DNA of 64,000 bases from Tanytarsus gracilentus (GCA_038502055.1 JAXRKN010000044.1:5232001-5296000); one strand, 5' to 3'. Shown: positions 1 through 13,079, counted from the stretch's first letter. The notes: generated by a model not told the origin, from the sequence alone. Translations and numbers: made by a program.

Positions 1-9
1 GTTAAAGAA

Positions 10-3000
10 ATGTCTGTGATACTATCATTACTCGCTCTTTCATCAATCATATCAAATGTGAATGCATTAGATAATGGTCTCGCCCTCACACCGCCAATGG
101 GTTGGCTCAGTTGGCAAAGGTTCGTCTATTATTAATGAGATCATAAATTAAATGCTACTTTGTGTTTCTGTTTAGATTTCGATGTAATACCGACTGCGAA
201 GGAGATCCCGATAATTGTATAAGGTAAAATCAACAAATAAATCGAGAATTTGTTAAATGTTAAATGGTTTTGAGTTGAGGGCGATTTTGCAAGTTTTGAC
301 GCACCTTTATTGAGGGTTCGGCAAATTTTATGAAGCTAATTACTTAACGTTATAAATTTTAAAATAACTTTAGTAATCACAACGATTTTTTGGTCACTTT
401 AAAATAATTTAAACAAAAAGATTCGAACCCAAAAAAAATTATATGAAATTTCTCAATCAAATCAAGCTCAATAGCTTGAAGCTACACCTAACCTATAAAC
501 ACGCCCTCCCTCAATTTTAATAGCATCAACTCAAGATTCATGAAGTGCAAAATAAATTTTTCAACTTCCTACTGTTCTTGCAATATAACAAAACATGTTG
601 CTATAAATTAAAAAAATATATTGACGTCTTTATGGATGAAAATACTTTAAATGTTAAGGTCACTCGTGCCGTCGCATTACATTCAACTTTAATTCGCAAG
701 AATCGCTCTCGGGCAATTTTCATTATCTTTCGCGCCTCAAAGCGAAATGAAAATAAGAAGAAAATCAACTTTTATATCTTCTTTATGCCAATCAAACTTT
801 CAATTTCAATTGCAAGAGAGTGAGAGGTCTAAACACGGCGGCGACCAAAAGATAGATTTTACAGTGAGCAAATTAAATTGCAGGCGAAAGGAGGAGTGAG
901 AGAGAAACAATTGGTGCTACACCAAATCTATCGATTGATGGATTGTTCATGCCAATAATTTGCCAATGAAAATCATTTCTAATTGCCTAGTGATGCGGGG
1001 CATTGCCAATTAAATTTAAATTATTTTTTCCTGCGCGCATTAAAATCTCTTTTGTGCTGTTGAGAGCCAATTTACGAGTTGACTTAATTTAAAAAGTGCT
1101 ACTCGCACTAATTGAGTGATTTTTGACCCACCTTGAGTTGTTTTTAGGGTTAAAAATGTGAAAATGGATTTTTTAGATGAAAATGTAAAAATTTACGAAA
1201 ATTTACGAAAATCTCAAAATTTTCCATCCCTTGCAAAATATGCTCGTGTTCTTGCACTCTCGAGTCAACTTTCAACGACTAAATTCCCTAAGTGAGAATT
1301 GAAGGCAAATCCAAAATGAAATGATCGTGATTTATGATGATGGATAAAGTACTGAAAAAACTATGGTAAATCTACACTCGAAGCACAATAAAATTTAATG
1401 ACGTTTCGCCTCCTCGCATTTATTTCACAAAATTTGTCTCAACATCATTATATTTTGATGAATGACGCGCGAGGGTCAGTGTTTAAAATCTTCGTCGCAT
1501 TGTAAAATGCAATTAGCTACATTTTAACGATTCTTTTATGACTCTATTGTTTAAGTAGAGCGAAGAATGTAATTTTAGTATTCCTGGGATGAGATGGATG
1601 ATCTTTGAATCTTAAACAATGTTGATGAGATCGCATTTTTATAGCTGGAATATATTTAAAATATTAACTAAAAGCAATTTCGCGATGATGCATCAAATTT
1701 TAAATTCAATTAATTTAATTATTTTCAAATATCGGCGAAATTTTTTAGCGAGAATTTGTTCCGCACCATGACGGATCTGGTGGTGTCGGAGGGTTACTTT
1801 GCGGCGGGTTATGAATATATCAATGTGGATGATTGTTGGCTCGAAAAAAACCGTGGACCACGTGGGGAATTGGTCGCAGATCGCCGAAGATTTCCGAATG
1901 GAATGAAATCATTAGCAAGTTATGTAAGCGATCAATCAATTTCGAATTCGAGACATTTAATTAAATTTTTTTCTCACTTTTTGATTGGCAGGTGCATGGC
2001 AAAGGACTCAAGTTTGGTATTTATGAGGATTATGGGTGAGTGGTTAAATTGCTTTTTTTAACATCCGGAGATTAATTTTATTGAACTCAATCAGAAACTA
2101 CACTTGTGCCGGCTACCCTGGAATTTTGGGCTACTCAAAGCAAGACGCTCAACAATTTGCCTCATGGGAAGTTGATTACGTAAAATTAGATGGTTGCTAC
2201 TCGCTTCCAACCGACATGGATGTGGTATGATGAGATTGCGAAAAATATTAATTATTCGATTCTAAAGAAATTTAATTTTAAGGGTTATCCGGAATTTGGA
2301 AGAAATCTCAACGGAACAGGAAGAGCCATGGTCTACAGTTGCAGTTGGCCGGTCTATCAAATTTATGCAGGAATTAGCGTGAGATAATTTAAATTTAAAT
2401 TCTAAAAAAATCAGTTAAAAGTTAAAATTTTAGCCAAATTTCTCTTCAATCATCGAGCACTGCAATCTCTGGCGTAATTTCGACGATATCCAAGATTCTT
2501 GGGCATCCGTTGAAAGCATTATCGACTACTACGGAAACAATCAAGACTTCATTATTCCTAATGCCGGACCGTCGCACTTTAATGACCCTGACATGTTGAT
2601 CATCGGCAATTTTGGACTTAGCTACGAGCAAAGTAAAACTCAGATGGCTATTTGGGCCATTTTAGCTGCCCCGCTCCTCATGTCTGTCGATCTCCGCACA
2701 ATTCGACCCGAGTACAAAGCGATTTTACAAAATCGTAAAATTATTGCTGTCGATCAAGATCCTTTGGGTGAGTCGCGCACGAAAAATCATCATGAATCAC
2801 GATGTTAATAAAAAATTACTTTTTCTAGGCATTCAAGGACGAAGAATTTACAAGCACAAGGGAATCGAAATTTGGAGCCGACCAATGTGCGTTCGATTAT
2901 AAAACAACACGATTTAAAAATAATTTAAAATTTTACTTTTCAGCACACCAATTTATCAAACTTATTACTCATACGCTGTCGCTTTCGTTAACCGAAGAAC

Positions 3001-3295
3001 CGATGGAACACCCTCAGATGTAGCAGTGACATTGCGAGAGTTGGGCTTACAATCGCCTACGGGCTATCGTGTTGAGGTGAGTTTGTAATTTTTGGAAATT
3101 TAATTTATTTAATAAAAATATATTTTTTAGGATTTGTACGAAGACGTTGACTATGGTGTGTTGACATCAAACACCAAAATTAAGGTTAAGGTCAACCCAT
3201 CAGGCGTTGTTATTTTGCGAGCGGACGTACAGCCAGAACGATTCTCAAAGCGACCATGGAATCCATATTATTACAGATATGGAGAAGAAAATTAA
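10..3295 (+). CDS. Alpha-N-acetylgalactosaminidase / alpha-galactosidase (GH27), complete, 10 exons
   Basis: Exons by frame and GT-AG signals: 10-119, 176-223, 1749-1923, 1992-2035, 2095-2224, 2283-2378, 2434-2767, 2829-2886, 2944-3076, 3131-3295. They join without frame breaks into 430 aa, close to human NAGA/GLA length. Residues 1 to about 19 are a hydrophobic signal peptide, so the product is secretory/lysosomal. The GH27 barrel starts at LTPPMGW. D158 in VKLDGCY is the expected nucleophile and D219 in WRNFDDIQDSW the expected acid/base. The specificity loop reads YSCSWPVY (S190, V193). Known family rule: Ser plus a small residue is NAGA-like, whereas GLA has Glu and Leu. It should remove terminal alpha-GalNAc, perhaps alpha-Gal, from glycoconjugates. 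The start ATG has a signal peptide in frame; only 9 bp of leader lie in the window. Family call is firm; exact substrate is inferred. Confidence 0.93.
224..1748 (+). other. Intron 2 of the GH27 gene (1.5 kb, no gene seen)
   Basis: Donor GTAAAA follows the exon ending in CIS and the acceptor is TTTTTTAG at 1741-1748. It is AT-rich and more than ten times longer than the gene's other introns (about 50-68 bp). It contains an ATTCGAACCC sequence near 421 related to the dispersed B-box-like 12-mer, a short direct repeat at about 1195-1214, and a lone CATCCCTTGC end near 1225 resembling the hairpin-element ends found farther right. No coding sequence is supported. Confidence 0.85.
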
Positions 3296-3559
3296 ATTAA
3301 ATCTCTTCAAACTGCACAAATTTTCATACTCTGAATCCAAAAAATATTTTCATCACTCAACTTTTATCACATTCCTTTTTATAACAAAACTTATTTCTCC
3401 CCTTTTTCTTTTTAAGAATGTGTGCCAGCTCAATATTTTTTTTTATATTCCTTACAATGATAAAAAATTTTAATCAAAATACAAAGCCTAAGCTGTAGTA
3501 AATAATTTAATTAAATGCTAGAAGTAAAAAACCTTTTTGTAAAATTTATTTTCTGAGTA

Positions 3560-3565
3560 AATAAA
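3560..3565 (+). terminator. Polyadenylation signal of the GH27 gene
   Basis: AATAAA lies 265 nt after the stop codon in a T-rich context. It is the first canonical hexamer downstream on this strand. Short motif, so placement of the actual cleavage site is inferred. Confidence 0.5.
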
Positions 3566-6500
3566 GTAATTTATTCAATTTTTTCTGATGTAAAGAAAAT
3601 ATTTAAATATTTTTCAGATTAACGGATAAAAAAATTTTGATCGAGCTTTTTTGGATTGAATTTGCAATGAAAGTTTTATGATTAACATTTCATTATATAG
3701 CTTCAATAAATAAATTTATTTGAAATTAAACAAAATCTAAAATTTTAAATTTTGAGGTTCGAATCCTAAAGTTTAAAATATGCCAATAATTTTCTTGATA
3801 TGATTTTTTTTTGGTTTGTTATTCGTCATTTGACGATATGGCAAAAGAAAGCGTTAAATATTGATTTTTTTTAAATTCATAAATAATTTTTTGATTGAAA
3901 TGCCACCCCTTAACAAAGTTCCTTGACTTTGATTTATTTTAATTTTTTTTTCAACACACATTGAATCACTCTCAAAATTCACACAATCGCAAAAAATCTA
4001 CAACGCAACCTCTAAATATAATTTTTTTTAATGAATTCACTTTTATAGTTGACGATTCAATGTTTTTTTTATTCATCGCGGCTAAGCTTAGACTCGGCGG
4101 CTAGTAAACAAAAAATACTTAAATTATGTCACTTGCAAATTGCGTTTGAAGATAAATTTATTTTTATACTCGATGACGAATATTTATGGCAAAAAAGAGT
4201 CGGTGATAAAGAAGCGAATCGGTTTAACGTACTCAAGGCTTTTTCTTCTGTATATTTTGTTTATTCTTAATTATATTATCGAGTAAGAAGGAAGGGCAAG
4301 AGGGTTATGGCCATTATATATCAACATTTTCAAGTAATGTTATATAAAAATTTTTAGTTAGAATTCAAAAATATTTTAAAATATTAGAGTTCAGTTATTA
4401 TTTGTGCAAATACTCAATGCCTCATCATAAAGTCAATCAATGATTGATAATCTTAGATTTAGATGCTTACAACTTTTTAAATGCGCTAAAACGTCATTTA
4501 GTCTTCATCTTATCGCCAACCCCTAGGAATGTATTTTAGGAAATGAAAAACAAAACACTTAATATGACTGCAAATGTTCTGATAAAAGAGTGAGCACAGT
4601 TTGTTTTTGTTAAAAAAAAGTGATAATTTGATATCGCGCTTGTTTTGTGTGCACGAGAAATATTTTTTATCACGTTAATTATTTTGAAAAAGTTATAAAA
4701 ATTTACCACTTGAATATTTTCAAGATTGTTTGAAGGTGACACAAAAAAGGTTTAACGTACGCTTCGATATTTGTTCACACCTTCAAGAAAAGTCTCGTGC
4801 GATTTAAAATTTATGACTTTAATCGAGTGACTGATAAAAATTGCGATAGCTTAATGTGGAAATACCAATTCGACTTACGTTCGCTCATTTTTATTTGTTT
4901 TCTCTAAATAAAATCCTCCTTCAGATAAAATAATTCACAGTCTTTAAATCTTTTTTCTGGTTTGCTCGCGTCAGTCAACACGCGCGAAATATTTTGACCC
5001 TGAACTCTTATTTTTTCACCTTTTTTTGATATGCACAAAATATGAAATTTACTTTTTATTTTTTGACAATTTTTTTTATAAAAAAAATTAAATTGAAGAC
5101 TGTTGTAGAATGTCTTATTTATCACTCGGTGACTTGCCTCCGTCTGAAATATCATGTTAGAGAGAAGAGGAACAGAACGCGACGTGCCAAACACACACAA
5201 TTTTTTTTCTTCGATTAAATGTATGCGAATGGGGGCTTGAGCTTTTTACGTCATCAAATGCGAGCATGTTTCAATTTTTTTTCTCGCTCTCTTTATTAAC
5301 TTTATAGTCGGGTTTTTATTATCATATGGTCGGATAGATTTTAGTTGTGTGCGTGCTTATGAAAATCGAAGGAGAAAAACAACTTTTAGTTTATTTTTAG
5401 AATTATTTTAATGGAAATTTGGCGAAAAATATTTTAGTTAGTTTTTGGAAGAAATTAAGAGTTTGAACAATTTTTTATTGTGTGCAAAATAAATTAACGG
5501 CTCACTTTTCACTAACATTGTATTCAATAATTTCGTGCAACTAATTTTTTTAACCAACACGTGCGAGTATAAAAATTGTTTTTCTCACTTAACGGCTTCT
5601 AACTTCATGAGCAAAAAAGAATCATTGAAAATTGTTATTGAATATAATGACTCTGATGAAAGGTGATATTCTTAGCAAAAAAGTGTCAATTACTTCTTTG
5701 TCTAAAAGGCATTCGATATGTTTGAATTTGATTCGCGTGCCAAGCAAATTAATGTAAAATCAACAATTAATCATCGAATGGCAACAAAGAGTCGTCAACT
5801 TTGAGTGTTTATTTGAACTCCAATCATTCGATTTGATATCAATTAAAAAGAGTGAAAAACAATTTGCCGGGTTGACAAGTTGATCTCAAACGTTAATCAG
5901 AACGTGACGGAAGATTAAGAATTTTCTTTGAAATAATTTTCCAAAATATGAATTCAAGTGGTTGGAAACTCTCAATAAAGTTGAGTTTCTTACGCTTTTT
6001 TAATTAATCATAAAGTTCTCAACAAAATTCAATTTTTATGAAAAATTATATCATAAATTTTCTCGCAGTCATCTTTGATCTCTCAAAATTAAAAAAATTG
6101 ATAAGATTCACTTTTTTATTTTTAGAAAATGTTCAAGCTTCTCCGAAAATTTCCGCTTCTAATTAAACGGAAATTTTCTGAGTCACTAAAAAGTGCAAAC
6201 GTCCAATTAAAGTGCATGAGTCGAATGGCTGATCAAAGTATTCGAAACCCTTTCAAAACAAAAGTGAGCGTATATTTACTAAAATAAATTTGAAACTGTT
6301 TTTGCTGAAATAAATTTTAATTCTACTAAAATCAGTAAATTAAGTTTCATGAAAATATTTTTCTATTTTTTATTATTTTGATTTCATTGTGGGGAAAAAT
6401 CTTGTTTAGCGAAAAATTATTATCGTTTTGATTTCATTGCGCCTTGAATAGAGTCTCAAAGTTCAAAGTCTAAAACGTCCACGTGTGGTTAGGTTGTAAA

Positions 6501-7895
6501 TAACGCGGAAGTTGCAAACAGCTTCTTTTCTCTCTCGAATTATAATTTAAATTTATCAATGACATATGCATAAAATAAACTCAAAAGAGAGTGAAAAAAT
6601 TTATTTGTGGGCTTGACACAATTCCTACTCTCACACTCTTGCGACAAAACCCGAAAAAAATTATTTTGCTCTAAATTTTTATACTTAATTTTTTCTCTCT
6701 TTCGCCAGACATCACGTAGCGGCTCATCTTGTTTCTAAGTCCACTTATATACATAGAAATTGTCCCTAATTCGCTTATTCACATTAGCGTATGATTTTTT
6801 ATAAATCTTACATAATTTTGGTCGTCACAAATCAAGTTCAAGTTCGTTATAAATGTAGAAAAAAATATGATGCAAAAAATTTACCGACAAAAATATTTTT
6901 TTTTCACGAAAGTGGAAAATTTTAAATTAGGTCATAAGGAAGCACACATAAGGGATGAAAAAAATTGCATTTACTGCCATGCGCTTGAATGGTTTTTTTG
7001 CAATAAGAAAAAATTAATAATTTTAATAATTCAAAAAGTTTGAAAAATCTTCAAACTATATCAAAGATAAAATCGTATTATATTTTACAAAATAATTCTC
7101 ATTTACACGATTGATCTTTGACCTAAATCGCATGTCTCATTGCATCCAATAAAATTTAAATTAAGGATGCAATTTAACGCTTATCATTATTAATGTGACG
7201 TACAAAAATATAATACAATATTCAATGATTTCTCAAATAAAGACGCAATGTTTATTTTATTTGAAGACATTCACATGGAGTGAAAAATAAATGAATGACA
7301 CTAGATTTTCAGTAGTTGGCTTTAATCCAGTTATTTCAGTAATAAAATGCCAAGTGAACTTACTTTTGTCAGCATTTCCATTCATCTTATCGCTTAAGTT
7401 TTCACGGATTTCCGCAATCGGTGCCATTTTTCCTTGTTTTGATTTTTCTAATTATAAATTTTCCGCTATTCAATCCACATGAACTTTGGACTTTGCTACG
7501 AATACTCAGGATTATTATTTTTGAAATAAATTAATTAATTGAACTAATAAGATCTAAATTCTTCAAATTAATTAATTTTTTTTTCAGGTTATTTTACAGA
7601 AGACTTTTAAACCGCACTCAACTGATTCACGATCAAAAGTATAATGACAAATATTTTTAATAGGCGATAGCATGAGATGCAAAGTATAACATGTTGTAAG
7701 AAATCAAATTTTTTAGCTTGTATTTTGTAAATATGAGGAAATGAGCGCTTGCATAGGAAATGTCTGAAAACTAAATTTAAATTTACAAAATGACCCAATT
7801 TTTTTTCATAAAAGTTAATTTTTGAATGCATTGAAAGACAAAAATCTTAATTATATTTTAAATTTGCGTTTTTAGAAACATAGTTATAGTTAAGT
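3566..7895. other. Intergenic region with no supportable gene
   Basis: About 4.3 kb of AT-rich sequence between the GH27 gene and NFXL1. Open frames are all under 100 codons, overlap on both strands, begin at arbitrary codons and show no domain or splice pattern. One exact B-box-like 12-mer sits at 3756-3767. An AGGGATGAAAAA end near 6952 resembles the hairpin elements of the large intron but has no clear partner. Confidence 0.6.
3756..3767 (+). repeat. B-box-like 12-mer GGTTCGAATCCT, copy 1
   Basis: Exact match to the 12-mer found seven times in this window, flanked by AT-only sequence. It matches the tRNA T-arm/pol III box B consensus, but no tRNA body or A box surrounds it. Confidence 0.7.
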
Positions 7896-8042
7896 CAGTA
7901 GGATGGCCAGAGATTTTTGAAAATATCCAGGATATTTCATACAAATCAAGATAAAATGTATTTTTATTGCATTTTCAAGGGTAAATTTAGGTGAAAATCC
8001 AGGTAAGCTCTGTCAAAAACCTACTAGATGGCCGCCCTATTG
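7896..8042. mobile_element. 147-bp MITE-like element with imperfect terminal inverted repeats
   Basis: The left end reads CAGTAGGATGGCCAGAG followed by TTTTTGA and CCAGGATATTTC. The right end, reverse-complemented, reads CAATAGGGCGGCCATC, then TTTTTGACAG and CCTGGATTTTC in the same order. The ends are thus imperfect inverted repeats of roughly 45 bp with small indels. AAGT flanks both sides (7892-7895 and 8043-8046), a possible short target duplication. There is no coding capacity, so this is a non-autonomous DNA-transposon remnant of unknown superfamily. It ends 88 bp before the NFXL1 start codon. Confidence 0.55.
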
Positions 8043-8130
8043 AAGTTTACTCTCAAATATCATTCATATAATTTTGTTTACATCCAACAAGTCAATCGGA
8101 GAATTTTAAAATAAAATTTCATTTCTAAAA

Positions 8131-10717
8131 ATGCCGAAAGCTCAAAAGTCGGATGTTAAAAAAGCCAACACTAAATTCGATGAAATTCATCGGAAAAACT
8201 TGGAGCTTTTAAAAGAGCGCGTTGAGAAGCTTGAAAGCTCTGACGATGACGATGGCGAAGAAAATTTCGCTGACAAACTTAAAACTGATTTACTGAAAAA
8301 TTATCAAGGAGATGAAAAAGACGTGGCTAAAATTTTGCAGAATCTCGATGGTGATAGCAATGATGATTGCCTTATATGCATTAGAAAGATTAAAAGTAAA
8401 GATAAAATCTGGAGTTGTGACGGCTGTTTTTATTCTTTTCATTTGCTATGCATTCAAAAGTGGGCAAATGATTCTATGAACCAAAAGAGACTTTGGTATG
8501 ACAATCAGCCGAGTGGTTATTACGACAACCTTGGAAATTATATTAAAAAGAAGGAATTGGACCTCTTTTGGGATTGTCCAGCATGCCGTAAGGATTATCA
8601 GTCAACTCAAGTTCCTCGTCATTATTTGTGCTTTTGCACCAAGGAACTCGATCCAATTCATCAAGAATGGATTTTTCCACACAGTTGTGGTCAGATTTGT
8701 GGTAAAAAGTTAGAGCCACTTTGCGGTCACTCATGCACATTATTTTGTCATCCCGGAAAATGCCCACCCTGTCCTCAAACCATCCAAACTTCGTGTTTGT
8801 GTAAAAAATCTAATCCTAAAACCATTCGATGCTCTCAAAAATCTTGGACGTGTCTACAAAAGTGTTCGAAAAAGTTATCCTGCGGAATTCATACATGTGA
8901 TGCTCTCTGTCATATCGATTGTCCACCATGCAAGAAGAAGAGCGTTAAAAAATGTTTTTGTGGCCGAGCGAGTAAGGAAATAAAGTGCGAGCTAAAATCC
9001 TTCAGTTGCGAAAAAGTCTGTGGAAAGAAACTATCATGTGCAAATCACAATTGTGAGAGAAAATGTCACTCGGACGATTGCGGTGACTGTCCTTATGGAT
9101 TCGAAAGAAGTTGCTTCTGTGGTAAGCAAGTTTTTAGCGTTACTAGTTGTGATGAGGTGTCTTTCGATTCTTGCGGTGACACATGCTTCAAGGAACTATC
9201 TTGTGGTCATAAATGTCTCTCGAGATGCCATAAAGGCGATTGCGCTGCATGCATGGTAGAAGTCGAGAAGAAATGCCGATGTGGCGCAACCACAAAAATT
9301 GTTGCATGCTCTAAGGAACTCTTATGCGAAACCAAATGCAATAAAATGAAAGAATGTAAAAAGCATTCATGCAAAGCACGTTGCTGCTTCGATTGCTCTC
9401 CCTGCAATGTTATTTGCGGAAAGTCACTTTCGTGCGGAAGACATAAATGTGAAGCCTTCTGCCACGATGGAAATTGCTATCCATGTGCTGAAAAACAAAA
9501 GATTTCATGCCGATGCGGTGCCACTTCAATTCTCGTTAGATGTGGAAAGGGAAATAAAAATAAAATTGCAAAGTGTAAGGAACTTTGTAAAATTCCAACG
9601 AGATGCCATCATGATGCAATTTCACACCAATGTCATGCTGGAAATTGTCCAAATTGCAAGCAAATTTGCGATGAAATTTTATCATGTGATCATCCATGTG
9701 CGGAAATTTGTCATGATTACGTTAAAGTTATTATAAAAGACAAAAACTTTGTTCCTGCTGGACCTTGGGAGAGAGCTGGAGAGAAAATTGAATTTAAAAA
9801 ATTGCCGCATCCTCCATGCAAGACCAAAGTACCGGTTACATGTGCGGGTGGTCATGAAACAATTTCAATGAATTGTTCCCAGGCTAAAATTACATCCTGT
9901 GGTCGAGTTTGTGATCGAAAGCTTTTATGCGGCAATCACACTTGTCAAAAAATTTGCCACGATGTCAATGACATTGATAGTATGGAACAAGACGAAAATT
10001 GTGAAGAGTGTACTTCGCCATGCATTAAAGACCGTCCAATTGGATGCATACATCCATGCTCGCGACCATGTCACGATCTATCGAAGCCATGCAAAAAGTG
10101 CGTGGTTCAAATAAAAACTAAATGCTTTTGTGGCTTGACCGACGTTTACTACAGATGCTGTGATGTTCATAAGAGAGACATTGATAACGAGACGAGAGAA
10201 GCATTAAGAATTAAATTTTTATGCTGTGGTGCGCGATGCATCAAAATTGTAAGTGAAAAATATTTTTTTACTCTTTCTCTATTTTTTGTTAAATATATTT
10301 TAGTACCCATGCGGTCATCAATGTACTTCAAACTGTCATTCGGGCAAGTGCAATGCAAACGACTGCAAAAAGAAAGTCAAACTAGCTTGTGCTTGTAAAA
10401 ATAGGCGAGTGGAAGTTTCGTGCGAAAAGATGCGAGCTGACAAAATTTCTGTAGCTGAGTGTGATAGCACGTGCGAAGAGAAGAAAAGAATTTTAGAGGA
10501 AGAAAATCAGAGACGAATTCAGAAGCAGCTGGATATTGAAAAGGAAAAAAATCAAAGGGAGCTCGAAGAGTATGAAAAAAGAAATGCACCAAAGAAATTC
10601 AAGGAGAGGAAACAAAAGCATGTTGAGGAAGAAAAGAGCAACTTGACGTTAAAATTAGTCATTGCGGCATTCATTCTTGTCATTTTAGCCGCTGGAATCT
10701 TTTATATGATTAATTAA
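8131..10717 (+). CDS. NFXL1: NFX1-type zinc-finger protein with C-terminal membrane anchor (NFXL1-like), 2 exons
   Basis: Exon 1 is 8131-10248, the intron 10249-10303 (GTAAGT...TTTTAG, 55 bp), exon 2 10304-10717; 843 aa. Order: an acidic, lysine-rich coiled N-terminus; a RING/PHD-like Cys-rich domain from about residue 81 (CLICIRKI, later FHLLCIQKW and WDCPACR); then about ten NFX1-type Cys/His repeats (for example CGHSCTLFCHPGKCPPC and CGHKCLSRCHKGDCAAC). Next come a charged coiled region (EEKKRILEEENQRR) and a single C-terminal hydrophobic segment, LVIAAFILVILAAGIFYMIN. The tail anchor separates it from nuclear NFX1/shuttle craft and matches NFXL1. Likely an ER- or Golgi-anchored zinc-finger protein, possibly an E3 ligase; its molecular role is poorly known even in other animals. 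The ATG in AAAAATG is the first in-frame start. Rexo5 follows 206 bp downstream on the same strand. Confidence 0.9.
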
Positions 10718-10732
10718 ATTGCAAAAGTTTTA

Positions 10733-10748
10733 AATAAAATTTAATAAA
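10733..10748 (+). terminator. Two polyadenylation signals after NFXL1
   Basis: AATAAA occurs at 10733-10738 and again at 10743-10748, starting 16 nt after the stop codon. This implies a very short 3' UTR and separates this transcript from Rexo5, whose start is 176 nt further on. Confidence 0.6.
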
Positions 10749-10923
10749 TTTCACTAACGTATTTTCAAAATTCAAATTCGGCGGGCCGAAAAACTTCGGC
10801 GCACATTGTTTACAAAATTTTCTCTAAAAAGTCACATTTTTCAGTAAAATTTTATTTTAGAATTTTTTCACATTTAATTCCATTAAAAAGTTGTCATTTG
10901 CTTTAAATTATAATCAATTCAAG

Positions 10924-12990
10924 ATGAGGAAGCAAGAAAGACTCGAGAATAAAAAAAGGAAAACGGCGGCACTCGTTAGTTTGATCAAAGATAACGAGAA
11001 GGAAAAAAAGATCGAGATGGCTTTGGATCCCGTTGATTCTGACGAAGAAAGTGAAAAGAAGAAATCGGTGAGTTACTAAAATTACATTAATAATCTTTAT
11101 CTTGACGATTTGATATTTTTAGGATGACGAGCCAGTAAAAAAGAAAGCAAGAATTGAAGAAAGTCAAGAAATGCTCGCTAATAAGAACATTTCTGATGAT
11201 GATTTTAAACAACTGAAAAAGGAACTAGCACAGCGTAAGAATGCCCTTATGAATGTCCCGAAATTACGTCTAAAATTCTTTGGCGAGAGAGCGTCAATGC
11301 TGTTAAATGCTAAAAAAAGACAACCATTGCTGTTTGAAGACATCCAGTACCTGCTCATGTCGGCACTCCTCGGCAGTAGTTCTCCATTCAAGCCCGATCG
11401 TTTCTGTGTGCTTGAGAAACCCAATCGAATTACGCACACTGTCGTGCTTGTTATCGAAGGCATGACATCCTACAATTTCATGGCGAATGAGAGTCTTTTT
11501 GTGAAGACAAAGGGAATTTTTGAGCATCAACTTGAGGTCCAATTGCCAAAATACGAGAAAAATAAAATCATTCAAGCATTGTCGTATGTGCCACTGACTC
11601 AATCGCACAAGGAAATGCTCATTAAGAAATATGGCAGTTTAGAGGCAGCACTCAAGCTCAACAAAGATTCAAACATGTTCGCGAAAAGTCTCTTTCCAAT
11701 CGATATTCAAGTGGACGAAACTGAAGATGAAATTGTTAATGGCGAGTCATTTCCACGAACTCGATTGCTGCTCTCACCACTGCAGATGATGATTGAAGGC
11801 TATCCAATGCCGCTGAAGGGTGAATATGAGGAAAGATATCAAGATTTTCGATTCACCAAATCGCACTACAAGCCAGTAACGACTCAAAGTCCACTGTTTG
11901 GTCTTGATTGCGAAATGTGTCGTACGAAAATATCACAAAATGAACTCACGCGTGTTTCAATTGTCGATGAGAATTATGAGAGCGTTTACGAGACACTTGT
12001 TCGTCCTGAAAATGAAATTACCAATTATCTCACGCCATGGAGCGGTATCACAAAGGAAATGATGGTAAATGTAACAAAAACTCTCAAGGAAGTTCAGAAG
12101 GAGGTTTGCACGCTGTTGCCAGCCGATGCCATTCTTGTCGGACAATCGCTTAACTGTGATTTGAATGCAATGAAATTAATGCATCCATATGTCATTGACA
12201 CAAGCGTAATTTTCAACTTGACCGGAGATCGCAATCGAAAATCAAAACTTCAATTGTTGGCGAAAAAATTCCTCGGTGAGGAAATTCAAGTCGACAAAGA
12301 TGGACACTCGAGTATTGAGGATTCAACGGCATGCTTAAAACTTACAAAGTTAAAACTATCAAAGGATATTTATTTCGGTGATCTTGCGCTGGAAAATAAG
12401 CGTGAATTTTTTGAGCAAAACACTTTATCATACAGTGGCATTGCGAAAGATTCAAGTGAACATAGCGCTAATGTAAAGACACCAATTTTCAGTCATGCTC
12501 TTAAGCGTCAGAAGAAATCTGTGATTATCACAACCAGCAAGTGCAGCGTGGATTTGACCAATTTCAGCTCACACAATCAATTTGACATTCTTCGCGTGAA
12601 TTCACCTGAAAACTCAACGACCGATCATGACGGCATTGTACATCACAAGGAGACGACAGCGAGAAAAGTCATCAAAAAGACACGCGACATTGCAATTGAC
12701 AACGACTTTAATATTTCACATTTTAATGTGTTTGAGGACTTGATGGATGGATGTAAGTGAAAACTTTTTCATTTTAGACTTAATTATTAAATTTTAAATT
12801 CATTTCAGATAACTACGAAGAACTCAAAGATATGAGCGACGATGAAAAAATCACTGCAATAATTCCGAAACTTGACAAGTGGATTGAGAAAGTTTGGTCG
12901 AAAGTCGCTCTCAACGGTCTCTTCGTTGTGCTTTTCGGTGGACGCGATGCCAACACAAATGGATTATCAATGTTTCAAATTAAAAGCTAA
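10924..12990 (+). CDS. Rexo5: DEDDh 3'-5' RNA exonuclease, Rexo5-like, 3 exons
   Basis: Exons 10924-11067, 11123-12752 and 12809-12990 join in frame to 651 aa; both introns are about 55 bp with GTGAGT/TTTTTAG and GTAAGT/TTTCAG signals. The N-terminus is basic and highly charged (MRKQERLENKKRK), suiting a nucleolar protein. The exonuclease fold shows FGLDCEMC near residue 307 (Exo I Asp and Glu), SLNCDLNAM near 390 with VIDTSVIF after it (Exo II), and HSSIEDS near 443 (Exo III His and Asp). All DEDDh residues are present. The family trims 3' ends of RNAs; fly Rexo5 processes 28S and 5S rRNA and snoRNAs in nuclei. The ATG at 10924 is preceded by AATTCAAG. The nested ATG at 11171 is rejected as start because the upstream exon splices in frame. 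The last exon encodes a conserved-looking tail ending SMFQIKS. REXO1/REXO4 relatives are possible but fit less well. Confidence 0.9.
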
Positions 12991-13025
12991 AAGCAAAAAT
13001 ATTTTTTGTAAAAAAAACATGAAAA

Positions 13026-13031
13026 AATAAA
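13026..13031 (+). terminator. Polyadenylation signal of Rexo5
   Basis: AATAAA 35 nt after the stop codon, in the 142-bp gap between the convergent Rexo5 and EMC10 stop codons. Confidence 0.6.
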
Positions 13032-13079
13032 AAATTAATATTGAGTTATCAAAAACTTTTGAGTTTAAAATTTTCCAAC

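Noticed and set aside
4904..5200. 98-codon - strand open frame in the intergenic region
   Set aside because: No domain, splice context or codon pattern; similar frames occur by chance in this AT-rich DNA.
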